NCBI GenBank assembly: GCA_900550105.1
Contig: URQW01000001.1
Span: forward strand, 1-64,000
Length of the DNA stretch: 64,000 nt
Direction: 5' to 3'
Origin: an uncultured Pelosinus sp.
GTDB lineage: Bacteria; Bacillota; Negativicutes; UMGS1260
Shown piece after piece: positions 51,903 to 60,722 of the stretch (the first letter of the stretch is position 1; each line of letters begins with the position of its first letter). Both the position numbers and the translations under genes were made by a program. The notes beneath the pieces were generated by a model. It saw nothing but the letters and a program-made list of their open reading frames with translations. It made no database searches and had not been told where the DNA came from.

Positions 51903-54762
51903 TCGTTTCGTCTCCTATATAGTGCTCGCGCCGCAACAATGAGTAAAAATAATTTCCTTGGCCTTCCAACTCACTCAATAGAACTGGAATTTCCCGATAA
52001 GACTCCATTCGAAGCTGTTCTTCCAGATTTTGCAGAATCCAAAAGACTTGTCTCGCGCCTACATTGCCAGCAAGTCCTTTTACAGCATGAACTTCCCGCT
52101 TCATCGCCTGCCAAGACTGACTGCGATACTGCCGATTCAATCGACCAAGACTTACTTTCAGCTCCGTCATAAATTCTTGTAACAATTGACGAATCAACTC
52201 GTCTTTTCCTGGTAAATTGGCCGCTAAAACAGAGGGATCGAAAATCAGTTGATCTACTTGATTCAGCGCTTCTACTTCCTGCCACTCAGGCGTCCAATCT
52301 AAGTAGGCAGAAATCACCGAAGCCAGCTGCCGCAGCCGGACAGGCTTTGTCAAGTATTCATTCATTCCAGCAGCCAAACATTTTTGCCGATCTTCAGGCT
52401 GCGCACTTGCCGTCATAGCCACAATCGGGATATGCTGCACTTTATCGCTCACTTCGCCACTGCGAATGGCCCGAGTGACAAAATACCCGTCGGCCTTAGG
52501 CAGGTGCAAATCAAGTAATATCATATCAAAAGATTCTTGGCGTAACAGTTCTAGCGCCGTCAAACCATCCTTCGCCGTTTTGCCTTTTAAGCCCAAACGA
52601 TCTAACTGGGCTAACGCAATTTTACTATTAATTTCTTGATCTTCCACAACAAGAATCATCGCTTGCGATGCTCTTAACGCCGTAACCACATTCTCGCGAA
52701 TCGGTTGCAATAAAGTATCGGCACAACGACGAAGCTGAAGCTTCACAGTAAAGAGCGCACCTTGGCCAGCCTCGCTTTCTACCGTAATTTCCCCTTGCAT
52801 TAGCGCAACAAGTTTTGCCGTCAAGGCCAGACCTATGCCTGTACCGCCAAAGCGTCTAGCAGTTGATGTATCAATCTGTTGGAACGATTGAAATAACAAG
52901 TGCTGTTTATGACGAGGTATTCCTATTCCCGTATCTTCTACGCCAATACATAACAAAATGCTGTCACTTGCCTCGTTTCGCCAGTTCACAGATAGTTTAA
53001 TCCAGCCCGCTTCCGTAAATTTCACAGCGTTCCCCATTAAATTAAGTAAAATTTGACGTAGCCTTAATGGGTCACCGCAAAGCATTTCCGGTAAATCTGG
53101 CGCCAGTTCTGTATAAATATGGAGTTGCTTAGAGCGAGCCTGTACCTCCATCAGCAGCGTCACTTCCCGCAGCAGTTCCTTCAGAGAAAAATCCGATTCC
53201 TCTAGCGTCATTTGACCAGCATCCACCTTAGCAAAGTCGAGTACATCATTAATCAAATGAAGCAGCGCTTCGGCAGAGTGACTCATAACCGCCACTTGTT
53301 CGCGTTCATCAGGATGGGTCAAATTTTCCATAAGCAGCTCAGCAATCGCAATAATGCCATTCATAGGAGTACGAATTTCATGGCTCATATTAGCCAAAAA
53401 CTGACTTTTTGCTTCACTAGCCGCTTCCGCTGCCTCTTTGGCCAGACGAAGTTCACAGGTTTTCGCTTCGACTAACTTCTCCAATTCCGTCCGATGACGC
53501 AGCAACTCAGCTTCGCTAACTTCCAAGGCCTCCGTATAAGCGACAAGCTGTTGCTGCACTTTTTCAAAACGATACATCAACAAAAAAGCCAGAGTAAGCA
53601 GTAAGGAGAACGTCCCCCAGGAAATACTTTGAAACGAGAAAAGCGGCCACCCCATACTGGCTAGTATGTCATTACCAGAAAGCAAGGAAAATAAAAATAT
53701 CCCCATAGAAACAATTTGCGCTTCCGAGTGTTTTTTCCACGCTAAAATAAACATCGTCGGTACAACCGCACAAAGATCCAACACTTCAAGGAAATTAAAA
53801 TAAATTAAACTGTCCGGCAAAAAGAAGCCTCCTAGTTGTGCTCCCGTAAAGGTAGACAGCCAAAAAGCAAAGTGCACGCGAAACAGCCACGTATATAGTC
53901 CATAACAGCTGTAATTGCCATAACAAGCGGTACGCCCAAAAATATGACGCAGAAACAACAGTAAAAAACCAGGCGCTAAATAAAGGGAACAAAGATCGCT
54001 ATAAGTCCAAAACAGCGGAGCATCCCAGTACATCAACTTACTTTTCACTTGCGTAATATGCCAAAAACCTACCGCTAGGCTAAACAGCGCAAAGTAAAGA
54101 TATTCGCGCTTTTCTGTACGGCGCAACCAAGCAAGAAAAGTAAAAATGCCAGCAAAGAAAAAGAAAAAACCAAATAACAACCACGGAAAATCCTGTTCAA
54201 ATAGAGCCAATCGAAAATCAGCATCAGAGCCAATCCGCGCCTGTCCAATCACGCCAATCGTTTTATCGATAGAGTAAATCCGTAACAAAAGCGTCTTTCC
54301 GGCGGCGTCCTCTGGTAGAGAAACTAAATGCCAGCTCCAACCAGCAAAAAAAGGCTTCTCCTCGTTCCAACCATACTGATAAATCTTCTGGCCATCAAGA
54401 TATACTTCAAAAGATTGATCTACTGACGGCAAATAAAGCGCGGGACTTGCTAGTGGCTCAAGATTCGGAACCGTTGTCGTCAAAACTAGGGAGCGGCTTG
54501 AATCATTAGGCATTCCGCCACTAACAAATTGCGAAGGAAAAGTTCGCCATGGTGTTTTGGCAAAATCAGGTTTGCCCGAAAAGTTTTCCGCTGCGCCATC
54601 GCCGCGATAATATAGCCACTGAACCGGCAAAGCGACTTCGTCAGTTTTACTCTCAAATCGATTTGGCGCTAAAGTCACCATACCGCCAAGCAGCAACAAC
54701 AGAAAACATAGCAAGAGGAAAATAAGCGATTTAAACGGTATATAATTTCTTTTTATCTGCAT
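51880..54762 (-). CDS. Hybrid sensor kinase: 7TMR-DISM, HisKA, HATPase, receiver, Hpt
   Basis: A phosphorelay protein of about 960 residues. A signal or anchor segment (about 10-30) is followed by an extracytoplasmic 7TMR-DISM carbohydrate-binding-like domain (about 45-190), seven membrane segments (about 195-395), a coiled coil, and HisKA with FLANMSHEIRTPMNG. Next come HATPase boxes (GTGIGL), a receiver (LLDLHLPKADGY) and a C-terminal Hpt domain with VHAVKGLAGNVG. All relay residues are present, so it can pass phosphate to the diguanylate cyclase encoded just downstream. The ATG at 54762 has AGGAG upstream and is preferred over the frame opening at 54777. Confidence 0.93.
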   Translation of the reverse strand: MQIKRNYIPFKSLIFLLLCFLLLLLGGMVTLAPNRFESKTDEVALPVQWLYYRGDGAAENFSGKPDFAKTPWRTFPSQFVSGGMPNDSSRSLVLTTTVPNLEPLASPALYLPSVDQSFEVYLDGQKIYQYGWNEEKPFFAGWSWHLVSLPEDAAGKTLLLRIYSIDKTIGVIGQARIGSDADFRLALFEQDFPWLLFGFFFFFAGIFTFLAWLRRTEKREYLYFALFSLAVGFWHITQVKSKLMYWDAPLFWTYSDLCSLYLAPGFLLLFLRHIFGRTACYGNYSCYGLYTWLFRVHFAFWLSTFTGAQLGGFFLPDSLIYFNFLEVLDLCAVVPTMFILAWKKHSEAQIVSMGIFLFSLLSGNDILASMGWPLFSFQSISWGTFSLLLTLAFLLMYRFEKVQQQLVAYTEALEVSEAELLRHRTELEKLVEAKTCELRLAKEAAEAASEAKSQFLANMSHEIRTPMNGIIAIAELLMENLTHPDEREQVAVMSHSAEALLHLINDVLDFAKVDAGQMTLEESDFSLKELLREVTLLMEVQARSKQLHIYTELAPDLPEMLCGDPLRLRQILLNLMGNAVKFTEAGWIKLSVNWRNEASDSILLCIGVEDTGIGIPRHKQHLLFQSFQQIDTSTARRFGGTGIGLALTAKLVALMQGEITVESEAGQGALFTVKLQLRRCADTLLQPIRENVVTALRASQAMILVVEDQEINSKIALAQLDRLGLKGKTAKDGLTALELLRQESFDMILLDLHLPKADGYFVTRAIRSGEVSDKVQHIPIVAMTASAQPEDRQKCLAAGMNEYLTKPVRLRQLASVISAYLDWTPEWQEVEALNQVDQLIFDPSVLAANLPGKDELIRQLLQEFMTELKVSLGRLNRQYRSQSWQAMKREVHAVKGLAGNVGARQVFWILQNLEEQLRMESYREIPVLLSELEGQGNYFYSLLRREHYIGDETNENFSGR

Positions 54763-54872
54763 ACTGACTCCTGTCATCTAAACATTTCCCATCTTTATTC
54801 TACAAAAAACAAAGGGACTCCTGTCCCACAGTTTGCCAATTAATAATTTATAAATTTTGGGGACTACCATTT

Positions 54873-54930
54873 AAAAAAGCTGTCTTACAAGAGATCCGCT
54901 AAAAAACAGATTTCCCTGCAAGACAGCTTG
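54873..54930 (-). terminator. Intrinsic terminator after the larA-like gene
   Basis: A 10-bp outer stem (AAGCTGTCTT from 54877, AAGACAGCTT ending 54929) is followed on the minus strand by TTTTTTAAA. It directly follows the racemase stop codon. Confidence 0.75.
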
Positions 54931-54958
54931 CTTATTTACCCACTTTGGTTATAATGCT

Positions 54959-56245
54959 TTAATCAATTCGCGGAAAAGTATTCGCACCATGAGGCATAAT
55001 ATGAGTCTTCAAATTTTCCCCGCGTTTATCATACACAAGCTTGAGCGCTTCATCTAGAGTCTTCACGATCGTAATATTCGCCTTCGCTAGTAGTTGCGGT
55101 TCGAGCGAAGACACAAGAATCAAATCAAATTTTACGGCGGATTCACAGAAATAGTAGCCGACATATTTCGAAATACTGTAATCAGCACGCAGGGCATCTT
55201 CACGATCTAATACCGTATCATACCCTAAAATCATATTTTGCACATCAGCGTTACCGCCGAGCCCTTCCGGGCACTCTGTCAACAAAATCATCGTTCCGCC
55301 TGGTTTTGTCGCTTCTCTAGCATTGACCAGCGTTTTAATGGTCTGATAAAGATTCACATCTTTCGGGCTGCCGCCAGCCGATGCAATCACAAGATCGGCT
55401 TTTTCTTGCACAGCTACGCCATCAATATCATCAACAAGTCGTTGGCCTTTCTCATGAGCCGCCAGCCAATTACCGGCAACAGCACCAGCAATACGACCTT
55501 CCGCTAGGACAACATTCAATAAAAAAGACGGTTTCGCAAAACTTGTTGCTTCCTGCATATCAAGATGAATCAGGTTTTTCTCAGCATAGCCGGAACGAAC
55601 ATCGGGATGAGCGCCAGCGCCGCGTTCAGGGCTTAAGGATAAACCATGATTGGCCATAATCGTTTCGTAGGCGGAGATCCCAGGCAAAACCGACTTTTTG
55701 CCGCCGCCCCAGCCAGCAAGGAAATGGTAGACAACGCCGCCGGTCAAAACAAGATGATCGCAAGCAAGGGCCTGTTTATTGAGCCATACAGGCGTACCAA
55801 AGGTTGTCTTTCCTTTATAAACAAGATTTTCTTTATCATAACAATCATGATCAAGTACGGTAAACCGCTTTGCCAGATCCGGTCCGAGTAGCATTTCATG
55901 TTCTTCTTTTGTTTGCTTACGATGACTGCCTAAGGCGCTGACAAAGAGAATATCTTCATCTTTAACGCCACCCTTATGGAGTTCTGCCACAAGCAATGGC
56001 AAATACAAATGAGGTTTTTGCCACAGTCGCGTCACATCAGGAATCACGATACAAACCGTTTGTCCCGCCTGCACTAACTCCGACAAACGAGCGCTGGCAA
56101 TCGGCTGTTCCAACGCTGCTTGAATTAATTCTGTCTCGCTCTTAGCAAAGGAAACCGGATTACTTTCAATCACCTGCAGAATATTTTCCTCTTTCACCTG
56201 CAGTTTCATTTCTGTTGTGCCATAAGCCAAAGAAAATTCTTTCAT
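54959..56245 (-). CDS. larA: Nickel-dependent lactate racemase family protein (LarA)
   Basis: A 428-residue LarA homologue. The residues that bind or surround the nickel-pincer cofactor in Lactobacillus plantarum LarA occur here at the same positions: H108 (SALGSHRK), H174 (VVYHFLAGWGGGKK), K184 and H200. So the active site is intact, and the protein probably racemises or epimerises lactate or another 2-hydroxy acid. The cofactor-synthesis genes larB, larC and larE are not in this window. Its promoter is a good sigma-A type, followed by a terminator-like leader hairpin. Neighbours (D-amino-acid genes, glycolate/lactate oxidase elsewhere) fit metabolism of both stereoisomers. Confidence 0.88.
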   Translation of the reverse strand: MKEFSLAYGTTEMKLQVKEENILQVIESNPVSFAKSETELIQAALEQPIASARLSELVQAGQTVCIVIPDVTRLWQKPHLYLPLLVAELHKGGVKDEDILFVSALGSHRKQTKEEHEMLLGPDLAKRFTVLDHDCYDKENLVYKGKTTFGTPVWLNKQALACDHLVLTGGVVYHFLAGWGGGKKSVLPGISAYETIMANHGLSLSPERGAGAHPDVRSGYAEKNLIHLDMQEATSFAKPSFLLNVVLAEGRIAGAVAGNWLAAHEKGQRLVDDIDGVAVQEKADLVIASAGGSPKDVNLYQTIKTLVNAREATKPGGTMILLTECPEGLGGNADVQNMILGYDTVLDREDALRADYSISKYVGYYFCESAVKFDLILVSSLEPQLLAKANITIVKTLDEALKLVYDKRGENLKTHIMPHGANTFPRID

Positions 56246-56286
56246 AAATATTTCTCCCCCATCTCATTCAATACTGCTGTCAGTTT

Positions 56287-56340
56287 AAAAAATAAAAGCC
56301 CCTGCTACCTTTATCAATCGAAAAAGGCAACAAAAAGCAG
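56287..56340 (-). terminator. Terminator-like hairpin in the larA leader
   Basis: On the minus strand a 9-bp stem with wobbles (GTTGCCTTT paired with AAAGGTAGC, 56304-56331) is followed by GGGGC and a long T-rich run. It lies between the larA promoter and start codon, so it would act as an attenuator. Confidence 0.5.
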
Positions 56341-56363
56341 AAGGTCATTGTTAACTTGTAACC

Positions 56364-56393
56364 ACTATACTCCTATTGCGCTTCCCCTGTCAA
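56364..56393 (-). promoter_or_regulatory. Sigma-A promoter of larA
   Basis: On the minus strand a consensus -35 TTGACA (56388-56393) and -10 TATAGT (56364-56369) are 18 bp apart, about 119 bp before the start codon. Confidence 0.75.
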
Positions 56394-56415
56394 TCCTTTC
56401 AACGAAAAAGCGCGA

Positions 56416-56453
56416 CGACCAGCGGCATCGCCGCCGCTTAGGAAAAGTGGTCG
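56416..56453. promoter_or_regulatory. GC-rich nested dyad between larA and pdxK
   Basis: An outer repeat CGACCA/TGGTCG (56416-56421, 56448-56453) encloses an inner GCGGC/GCCGC (56422-56426, 56433-56437). It lies upstream of the larA -35 in a 340-bp divergent gap and is far more GC-rich than its surroundings. It may be an operator or an RNA structure; its role is unknown. Confidence 0.35.
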
Positions 56454-56585
56454 GTTAAAAATGATCTATTCTGGCTCTATTCATAATGACCAAATCATTC
56501 TATAATACTAGTAATTGTTTTACTGTAACTCTTTAAAATAGAATGAACTAAAGAAAAACAAGTGATGCTAGGAGGACGAAAATCA

Positions 56586-57395
56586 ATGACGATGTATAAG
56601 GCACTGGCTGTAGCCGGTTCAGATACAAGCGGCGGCGCTGGCTTGCAGGCTGATTTAAAAACATTTCAAGAACTTGGCGTTTATGGCATGACAGCAATTA
56701 CCGTAATTGTGGCACAAAACCCTGATAATAACTGGGCTCACGACATTTATCCCCTTTCTTTAGATGTACTAGAGGCGCAGTTGGAAACCGTATTAAAAGG
56801 GATTGGCGTCGATGCCTTAAAAACAGGTATGCTCGCCACAACAGAAACCATTGATCTTGTAGCGAACAAGATTGATGCCTATCACGTAAAAAATGTAGTC
56901 ATCGACCCCGTCATGGCTTGCAAAGGAACGGACGAAGTACTCCATCCTGAGACTGCTGAAGCTATTGCCAAAGTCCTTGCCCCGCGGGCAACTGTTCTAA
57001 CGCCTAATTTATTTGAAGCTTCTCAGCTAAGCGGTATAAAAGAAATTCATTCCCTTGATGCCTTAAAAGAAGCAGCTCAAAAAATTTATGCCTTAGGAAC
57101 GAAAAATGTTTTAATCAAAGGCGGCGCTAAACTAGGCACACCGACAGCCATCGATCTTTTCTATGATGGCAAAGAATTTGTTGTCCTCGAGTCGCCTAAA
57201 TTCGAACAGGCCTATACGCACGGCGCTGGCTGCACTTATGGCGCTGCAATTACAGCGGGTCTAGCTAAAGGGCTCACCGCCAAAGAAGCAGTTCAGGCAG
57301 CTAAAGTGTTCATCAGTAAAGCCATTGAACACTCCTTCCCTTTAAATCAGTATGTCGGACCTACCTGCCATGCCGCCCATCGACTCTATAAATAA
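56586..57395 (+). CDS. pdxK: Pyridoxal kinase, ThiD-like (Bacillus PdxK type)
   Basis: A ribokinase-fold kinase of about 269 residues. It opens with ALAVAGSDTSGGAG, has DPVMACKGTDEVLHPE near 110-125, and a C-terminal GAGCTYGAAIT anion hole with the catalytic Asp replaced in the Cys-containing style of Bacillus and Staphylococcus pyridoxal kinases. CKG and GAGC together point to that CC-type enzyme and not to true ThiD (HMP-phosphate kinase), although both can phosphorylate HMP. It would recycle pyridoxal to PLP, the cofactor of the D-transaminase. AGGAGG lies ten bases before the ATG at 56586; an upstream GTG frame opening at 56562 precedes that site and is unlikely. Confidence 0.82.
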   Translation: MTMYKALAVAGSDTSGGAGLQADLKTFQELGVYGMTAITVIVAQNPDNNWAHDIYPLSLDVLEAQLETVLKGIGVDALKTGMLATTETIDLVANKIDAYHVKNVVIDPVMACKGTDEVLHPETAEAIAKVLAPRATVLTPNLFEASQLSGIKEIHSLDALKEAAQKIYALGTKNVLIKGGAKLGTPTAIDLFYDGKEFVVLESPKFEQAYTHGAGCTYGAAITAGLAKGLTAKEAVQAAKVFISKAIEHSFPLNQYVGPTCHAAHRLYK

Positions 57396-57426
57396 GGCGA
57401 CATAAACTATAAATAGTGTTAGCCAT

Positions 57427-57475
57427 AAAAAGACTGGACTTTTCGCTTTTACGCAAAAGGCCCAGTCTTTTTTTA
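57427..57475. terminator. Bidirectional intrinsic terminator
   Basis: An outer stem AAAAAGACTGG/CCAGTCTTTTT with an additional inner pairing (CTTTT..GC/GC..AAAAG) and T-runs on both strands separates the convergent pdxK and D-aminoacylase genes. Confidence 0.88.
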
Positions 57476-57482
57476 TCACTTC

Positions 57483-59102
57483 TTACTTTGTAACAACGCG
57501 ACCATTGAATACTTCTTGCTCAACTCCATCCTGAAGGGCCACAGCGCCATTCACAATCACCGTGTCAAAACCGACAGAATACTGTTTAGAATCTTGATAT
57601 GTTGCCTGATCCGATACTTTCGCCGGATCAAAAATCAAAAGATCCGCAAAGTTTCCTTCAGCAAGAACGCCGCGATCTTTCAAACCCAAGCGTTTTGCTG
57701 GCATATAGGACATTTTCTTCACAGCTTCCTCTACGGTGAGCAGACCTTCTTCTCTAACATACTTGGCAAGAACACGAGCTCTCGTGCCGAAAGCACGCGG
57801 GTGAGGCTTTCCTGTCGACAAAACGCCTTTATTCGCCATACTCATACCGTCAGAACCAATCGATGACAAGGGATGTCGTAAAATTGCCTGCAAATCTGCT
57901 TCCTGCATCATATGGAGAACAATCTGAATCCGGCCTCGTTCTTCCACTAAAAGATCAAAAACAACTGAGTAAGGATCTTTACCAAGCAGTTCGGCAAGTT
58001 CCTCTATTGTTTTGCCTTCGAGTTCTTTATTTTTCTCGGTAAATACAGTGGAAAGCATAATATTTTGCCAACCGCCAGCCGCCTTTGACATGTTCTGCCA
58101 ACCAGGAATTCCCTGCTCAATACTTTCAATCATTTTCATCCGCTGCGTACTGTCGCCAAGACGCGCCAGCAGCTTTTCCACACCGCCTTCAAAGGCCCAG
58201 GGAGGAAGACAAGCCATTAAGCTGGTCATTCCAGCTGTATAAGGATATAAATCGAAGCTAGTTTCAATCCCGTCAGCCACAGCTCGATCAATTCGACCTA
58301 ACAGTTCATCCGTGCGACCCCATACGGAGGAACCGCACAGCTTCAAATGAGAAATGTGAACAGGAGTTCTTGCTTTCTGACCAATCGTCAGAGCTTCTTC
58401 TAAAGCTGTAAAAACATCCTGGCTTTCATTTCTGATGTGGGTTACATAAAAACCACTCTTCGAGCGAATTTCCGCCGTCAATTCAGCTAACTCGTCGGTA
58501 GTAGAAAACTCACCAGGCATATAGATTAGGCCCGTACTAAAACCAAGCGCTCCTGCTTCCATGCCGTCGCGAATCAACTGTTTCATAGCTTCCATCTGTT
58601 CAAGTGATGGATGGTCCGGTGAAAAGCCCATCGTCGCAATCCGAATCGGTCCATGGGCCAAAAGCGGTGCAATATTGACGGCTGGCGAATGAGCATTGAT
58701 ATAGTCAAGATACTCCGCAAAAGAAGACCAGTGCAATTTTATTTCTACTGGAATTGTGCCAATCATCCGTGTTCCTAAATAATCAACAAGCAGTTTTTCC
58801 TGCCCTGGTTTTACAGGCGCCACACCAATCCCACAATTACCGATGACCTCTGTCGTCACGCCATCATGAATTTTACTACTGGCATGAGGATCCACCAAAA
58901 CTGACAAATCGGAATGGGTATGCATATCGATAAAGCCGGGACTGACGACCTTTCCAGCGGCATCAATCGTAGTTTTGCTTGGCGCACTGCCAAGCTCGCC
59001 AATCGCTGTGATGCGATCTCCCGTAATTCCAATATCGCCTTTGTATAGGGGGCGGCCTGTCCCATCGGCAAGCTGTCCGTTGACAATTTTCAGATCAAAC
59101 AT
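57483..59102 (-). CDS. N-acyl-D-amino-acid deacylase (D-aminoacylase)
   Basis: A 539-residue amidohydrolase-superfamily enzyme. The N-terminal beta-sandwich with PGFIDMHTHSD supplies H61 and H63, and C90 in VIGNCGIG matches the bridging Cys of the Alcaligenes D-aminoacylase. Later motifs are THIRNES, HISHLKLCG and GSDGMSM with the catalytic Asp. It hydrolyses N-acyl-D-amino acids to a free D-amino acid. It follows an MFS transporter gene by 66 bp on the same strand, so the likely pathway is import then deacylation, with the D-amino acid going on to transamination. Dihydroorotase-like amidohydrolases are excluded by the VIGNCG motif. Confidence 0.9.
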   Translation of the reverse strand: MFDLKIVNGQLADGTGRPLYKGDIGITGDRITAIGELGSAPSKTTIDAAGKVVSPGFIDMHTHSDLSVLVDPHASSKIHDGVTTEVIGNCGIGVAPVKPGQEKLLVDYLGTRMIGTIPVEIKLHWSSFAEYLDYINAHSPAVNIAPLLAHGPIRIATMGFSPDHPSLEQMEAMKQLIRDGMEAGALGFSTGLIYMPGEFSTTDELAELTAEIRSKSGFYVTHIRNESQDVFTALEEALTIGQKARTPVHISHLKLCGSSVWGRTDELLGRIDRAVADGIETSFDLYPYTAGMTSLMACLPPWAFEGGVEKLLARLGDSTQRMKMIESIEQGIPGWQNMSKAAGGWQNIMLSTVFTEKNKELEGKTIEELAELLGKDPYSVVFDLLVEERGRIQIVLHMMQEADLQAILRHPLSSIGSDGMSMANKGVLSTGKPHPRAFGTRARVLAKYVREEGLLTVEEAVKKMSYMPAKRLGLKDRGVLAEGNFADLLIFDPAKVSDQATYQDSKQYSVGFDTVIVNGAVALQDGVEQEVFNGRVVTK

Positions 59103-59168
59103 GAAAGCCCTTCTTCCTTTATAAAGTGAATTTTATTAACTAACTGCTTCTACAGTACCATTTGCATA

Positions 59169-60419
59169 TTATGATGAGGATCGTACCAGTTTTCCATCTT
59201 CAGTAACCGTAACGGCCACCACTTTGTCAGTACGAATCGTCAAGGCTGAAATAATTGTTAAGCAAGCTGCGCCAATCAGGAAAAAGAAGGCCGCATCATA
59301 GGAACCGTTAAAGGCGCTAATCATAAAACCAATAATAACCGGCGATACAAATCCGGCTGACTGCCCTCCCAGATTAATCATACCGGCAGCAGAGCCAGAT
59401 ACAGTCCCAGGAAGAAGTTTCATTGGTAAGGACATGCAAATTGCCATTACGAATGATTTAAAGAAATAGACAATGCTTTGGAAAAAAATAACCATTCCGA
59501 CCGTTTGTGCTGTATACATGAAGTAGAGGAACACAGCCGTCATGGAAGCACTGCCAATGAGGAAATACTTTTCTTTTTTATCAAAGAAACGAACCATGAG
59601 CCAGCCGCCGATAGCCGTGGAGATCCCTGCCGCAATAAACGGCAGCGGCGTCAACAAACCAATTGCTTTCAAATCAAGATGTCTTACTGTCAATAGATAC
59701 GTAGGCATCCAGGAATCAAGTCCTTTATTTACAAGGCTGAGACCAAACCAGGCAATAACCAGTTTCCACATTAACGGCATTTTTAATAATTCTTTCATGG
59801 GGACTTTCTGTACTTTTGCTTTCGTTTCGCCAGCCTCACTAGGGCGTGTTTCTCTTACGCCAAACCAATACACAATAATAAAAATAACCCCTAAAGCTCC
59901 GATAACGCCAAACATATGTCTCCAACCAAGAAACATCAATAAAGGGGCAATTACCATCGGTGCAATCGCACTGCCGATGTAGTTAGATGACAGAAGCGCT
60001 GATGTCATTTTCGGTCTATCTTCTTTGGAAAAGTTCTCCGCGATGCCTTTTAAACTCGCAGGCGGAAAAGCGCCTTCACCAATTCCGAAAAGAAAACGGA
60101 TCGCAATCAAAGAAGCAAAAGACCAGGCAAAACCTGTAATTCCCGTAAAAATGGACCAGAATAAAATCCCTGCTATAATGATTTTCTTCGAACCAAACTT
60201 ATCAGCCAGCCACCCGCCAGGCAGCTGCATGAGAGCATAACCTACAAAGAAACTGCTAAGCACAATCCCCATAGTCGAAGGACTCATGAGAAACTCTTTG
60301 CCAATCGCGGCAAGCGAAATATTAATAGCCGCTCTGTCGATATAGGAAATACACCATCCTAAATAGAGAAGAATAAACACAAAATACTTTCCTGTTGCTT
60401 TCTTTTGAATCGTTTCCAT
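59169..60419 (-). CDS. MFS transporter, anion:cation symporter (ACS) family
   Basis: A permease of about 416 residues with 12 predicted membrane segments. The N-terminus has the ACS pattern GWCISYIDRAAINISLAAIGKEF and the MFS loop motif GGWLADKFGSKK between segments 2 and 3. The family moves organic anions such as hexuronates, phthalate and glucarate. Its operon partner is a D-aminoacylase, so an N-acyl-D-amino acid or a related anion is the most likely cargo (inference). The frame is open to 60503 but AAGGAGGAG immediately precedes the ATG at 60419. Its leader holds the second copy of the shared RNA element. Confidence 0.9.
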   Translation of the reverse strand: METIQKKATGKYFVFILLYLGWCISYIDRAAINISLAAIGKEFLMSPSTMGIVLSSFFVGYALMQLPGGWLADKFGSKKIIIAGILFWSIFTGITGFAWSFASLIAIRFLFGIGEGAFPPASLKGIAENFSKEDRPKMTSALLSSNYIGSAIAPMVIAPLLMFLGWRHMFGVIGALGVIFIIVYWFGVRETRPSEAGETKAKVQKVPMKELLKMPLMWKLVIAWFGLSLVNKGLDSWMPTYLLTVRHLDLKAIGLLTPLPFIAAGISTAIGGWLMVRFFDKKEKYFLIGSASMTAVFLYFMYTAQTVGMVIFFQSIVYFFKSFVMAICMSLPMKLLPGTVSGSAAGMINLGGQSAGFVSPVIIGFMISAFNGSYDAAFFFLIGAACLTIISALTIRTDKVVAVTVTEDGKLVRSSS

Positions 60420-60503
60420 GAAGCTCCTCCTTCTGTTTGCTGTTTTACGTAAGATCGTGCTGTTTTTTTCTGCCTGCTCCAACGAATTTCCCCCAGATAA
60501 CAA

Positions 60504-60549
60504 AAAATGGACAGTCTCTAAGTGAGCTATCCATCGTCATTGATGTTAT
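60504..60549 (-). promoter_or_regulatory. Shared leader element, copy 2 (upstream of transporter/D-aminoacylase operon)
   Basis: A 46-nt block matching 18760-18808. On the minus-strand RNA, CAUC-AAUGAC-GAUG can form a small hairpin, while AUGGAUAG pairs with CUGUCCAU, helped by internal CUC/GAG and followed by UUUUUUG, as in an intrinsic terminator. One pair is a G-U wobble on the minus strand only, so the element is likely functional in the direction of the operon. No minus-strand gene precedes it, so it cannot be an ordinary 3' terminator. It occupies much of the 303-bp gap 60420-60722. Confidence 0.65.
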
Positions 60550-60632
60550 CAAGGTTCGAATTTGTCATAAACACATATTTCCTTACAGAAAAAACATTAA
60601 AAACAACCTTTTGTAAATATGAAATTAATGAT

Positions 60633-60638
60633 ATTATA
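60633..60638 (-). promoter_or_regulatory. -10 box of the transporter/D-aminoacylase operon
   Basis: A consensus TATAAT on the minus strand, in the same GCTATAATA context as the dat promoter. The -35 position (60656-60661, GTTCAG) is poor, so an activator such as the divergent regulator may be needed. Confidence 0.45.
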
Positions 60639-60722
60639 GCTTTAAAGACCAAGTCCTGAACAGTTCTTTAATTTGACTAAAACTAATTACTCTTACGAAG
60701 ACAAATTACAGGAGGCATTTCT

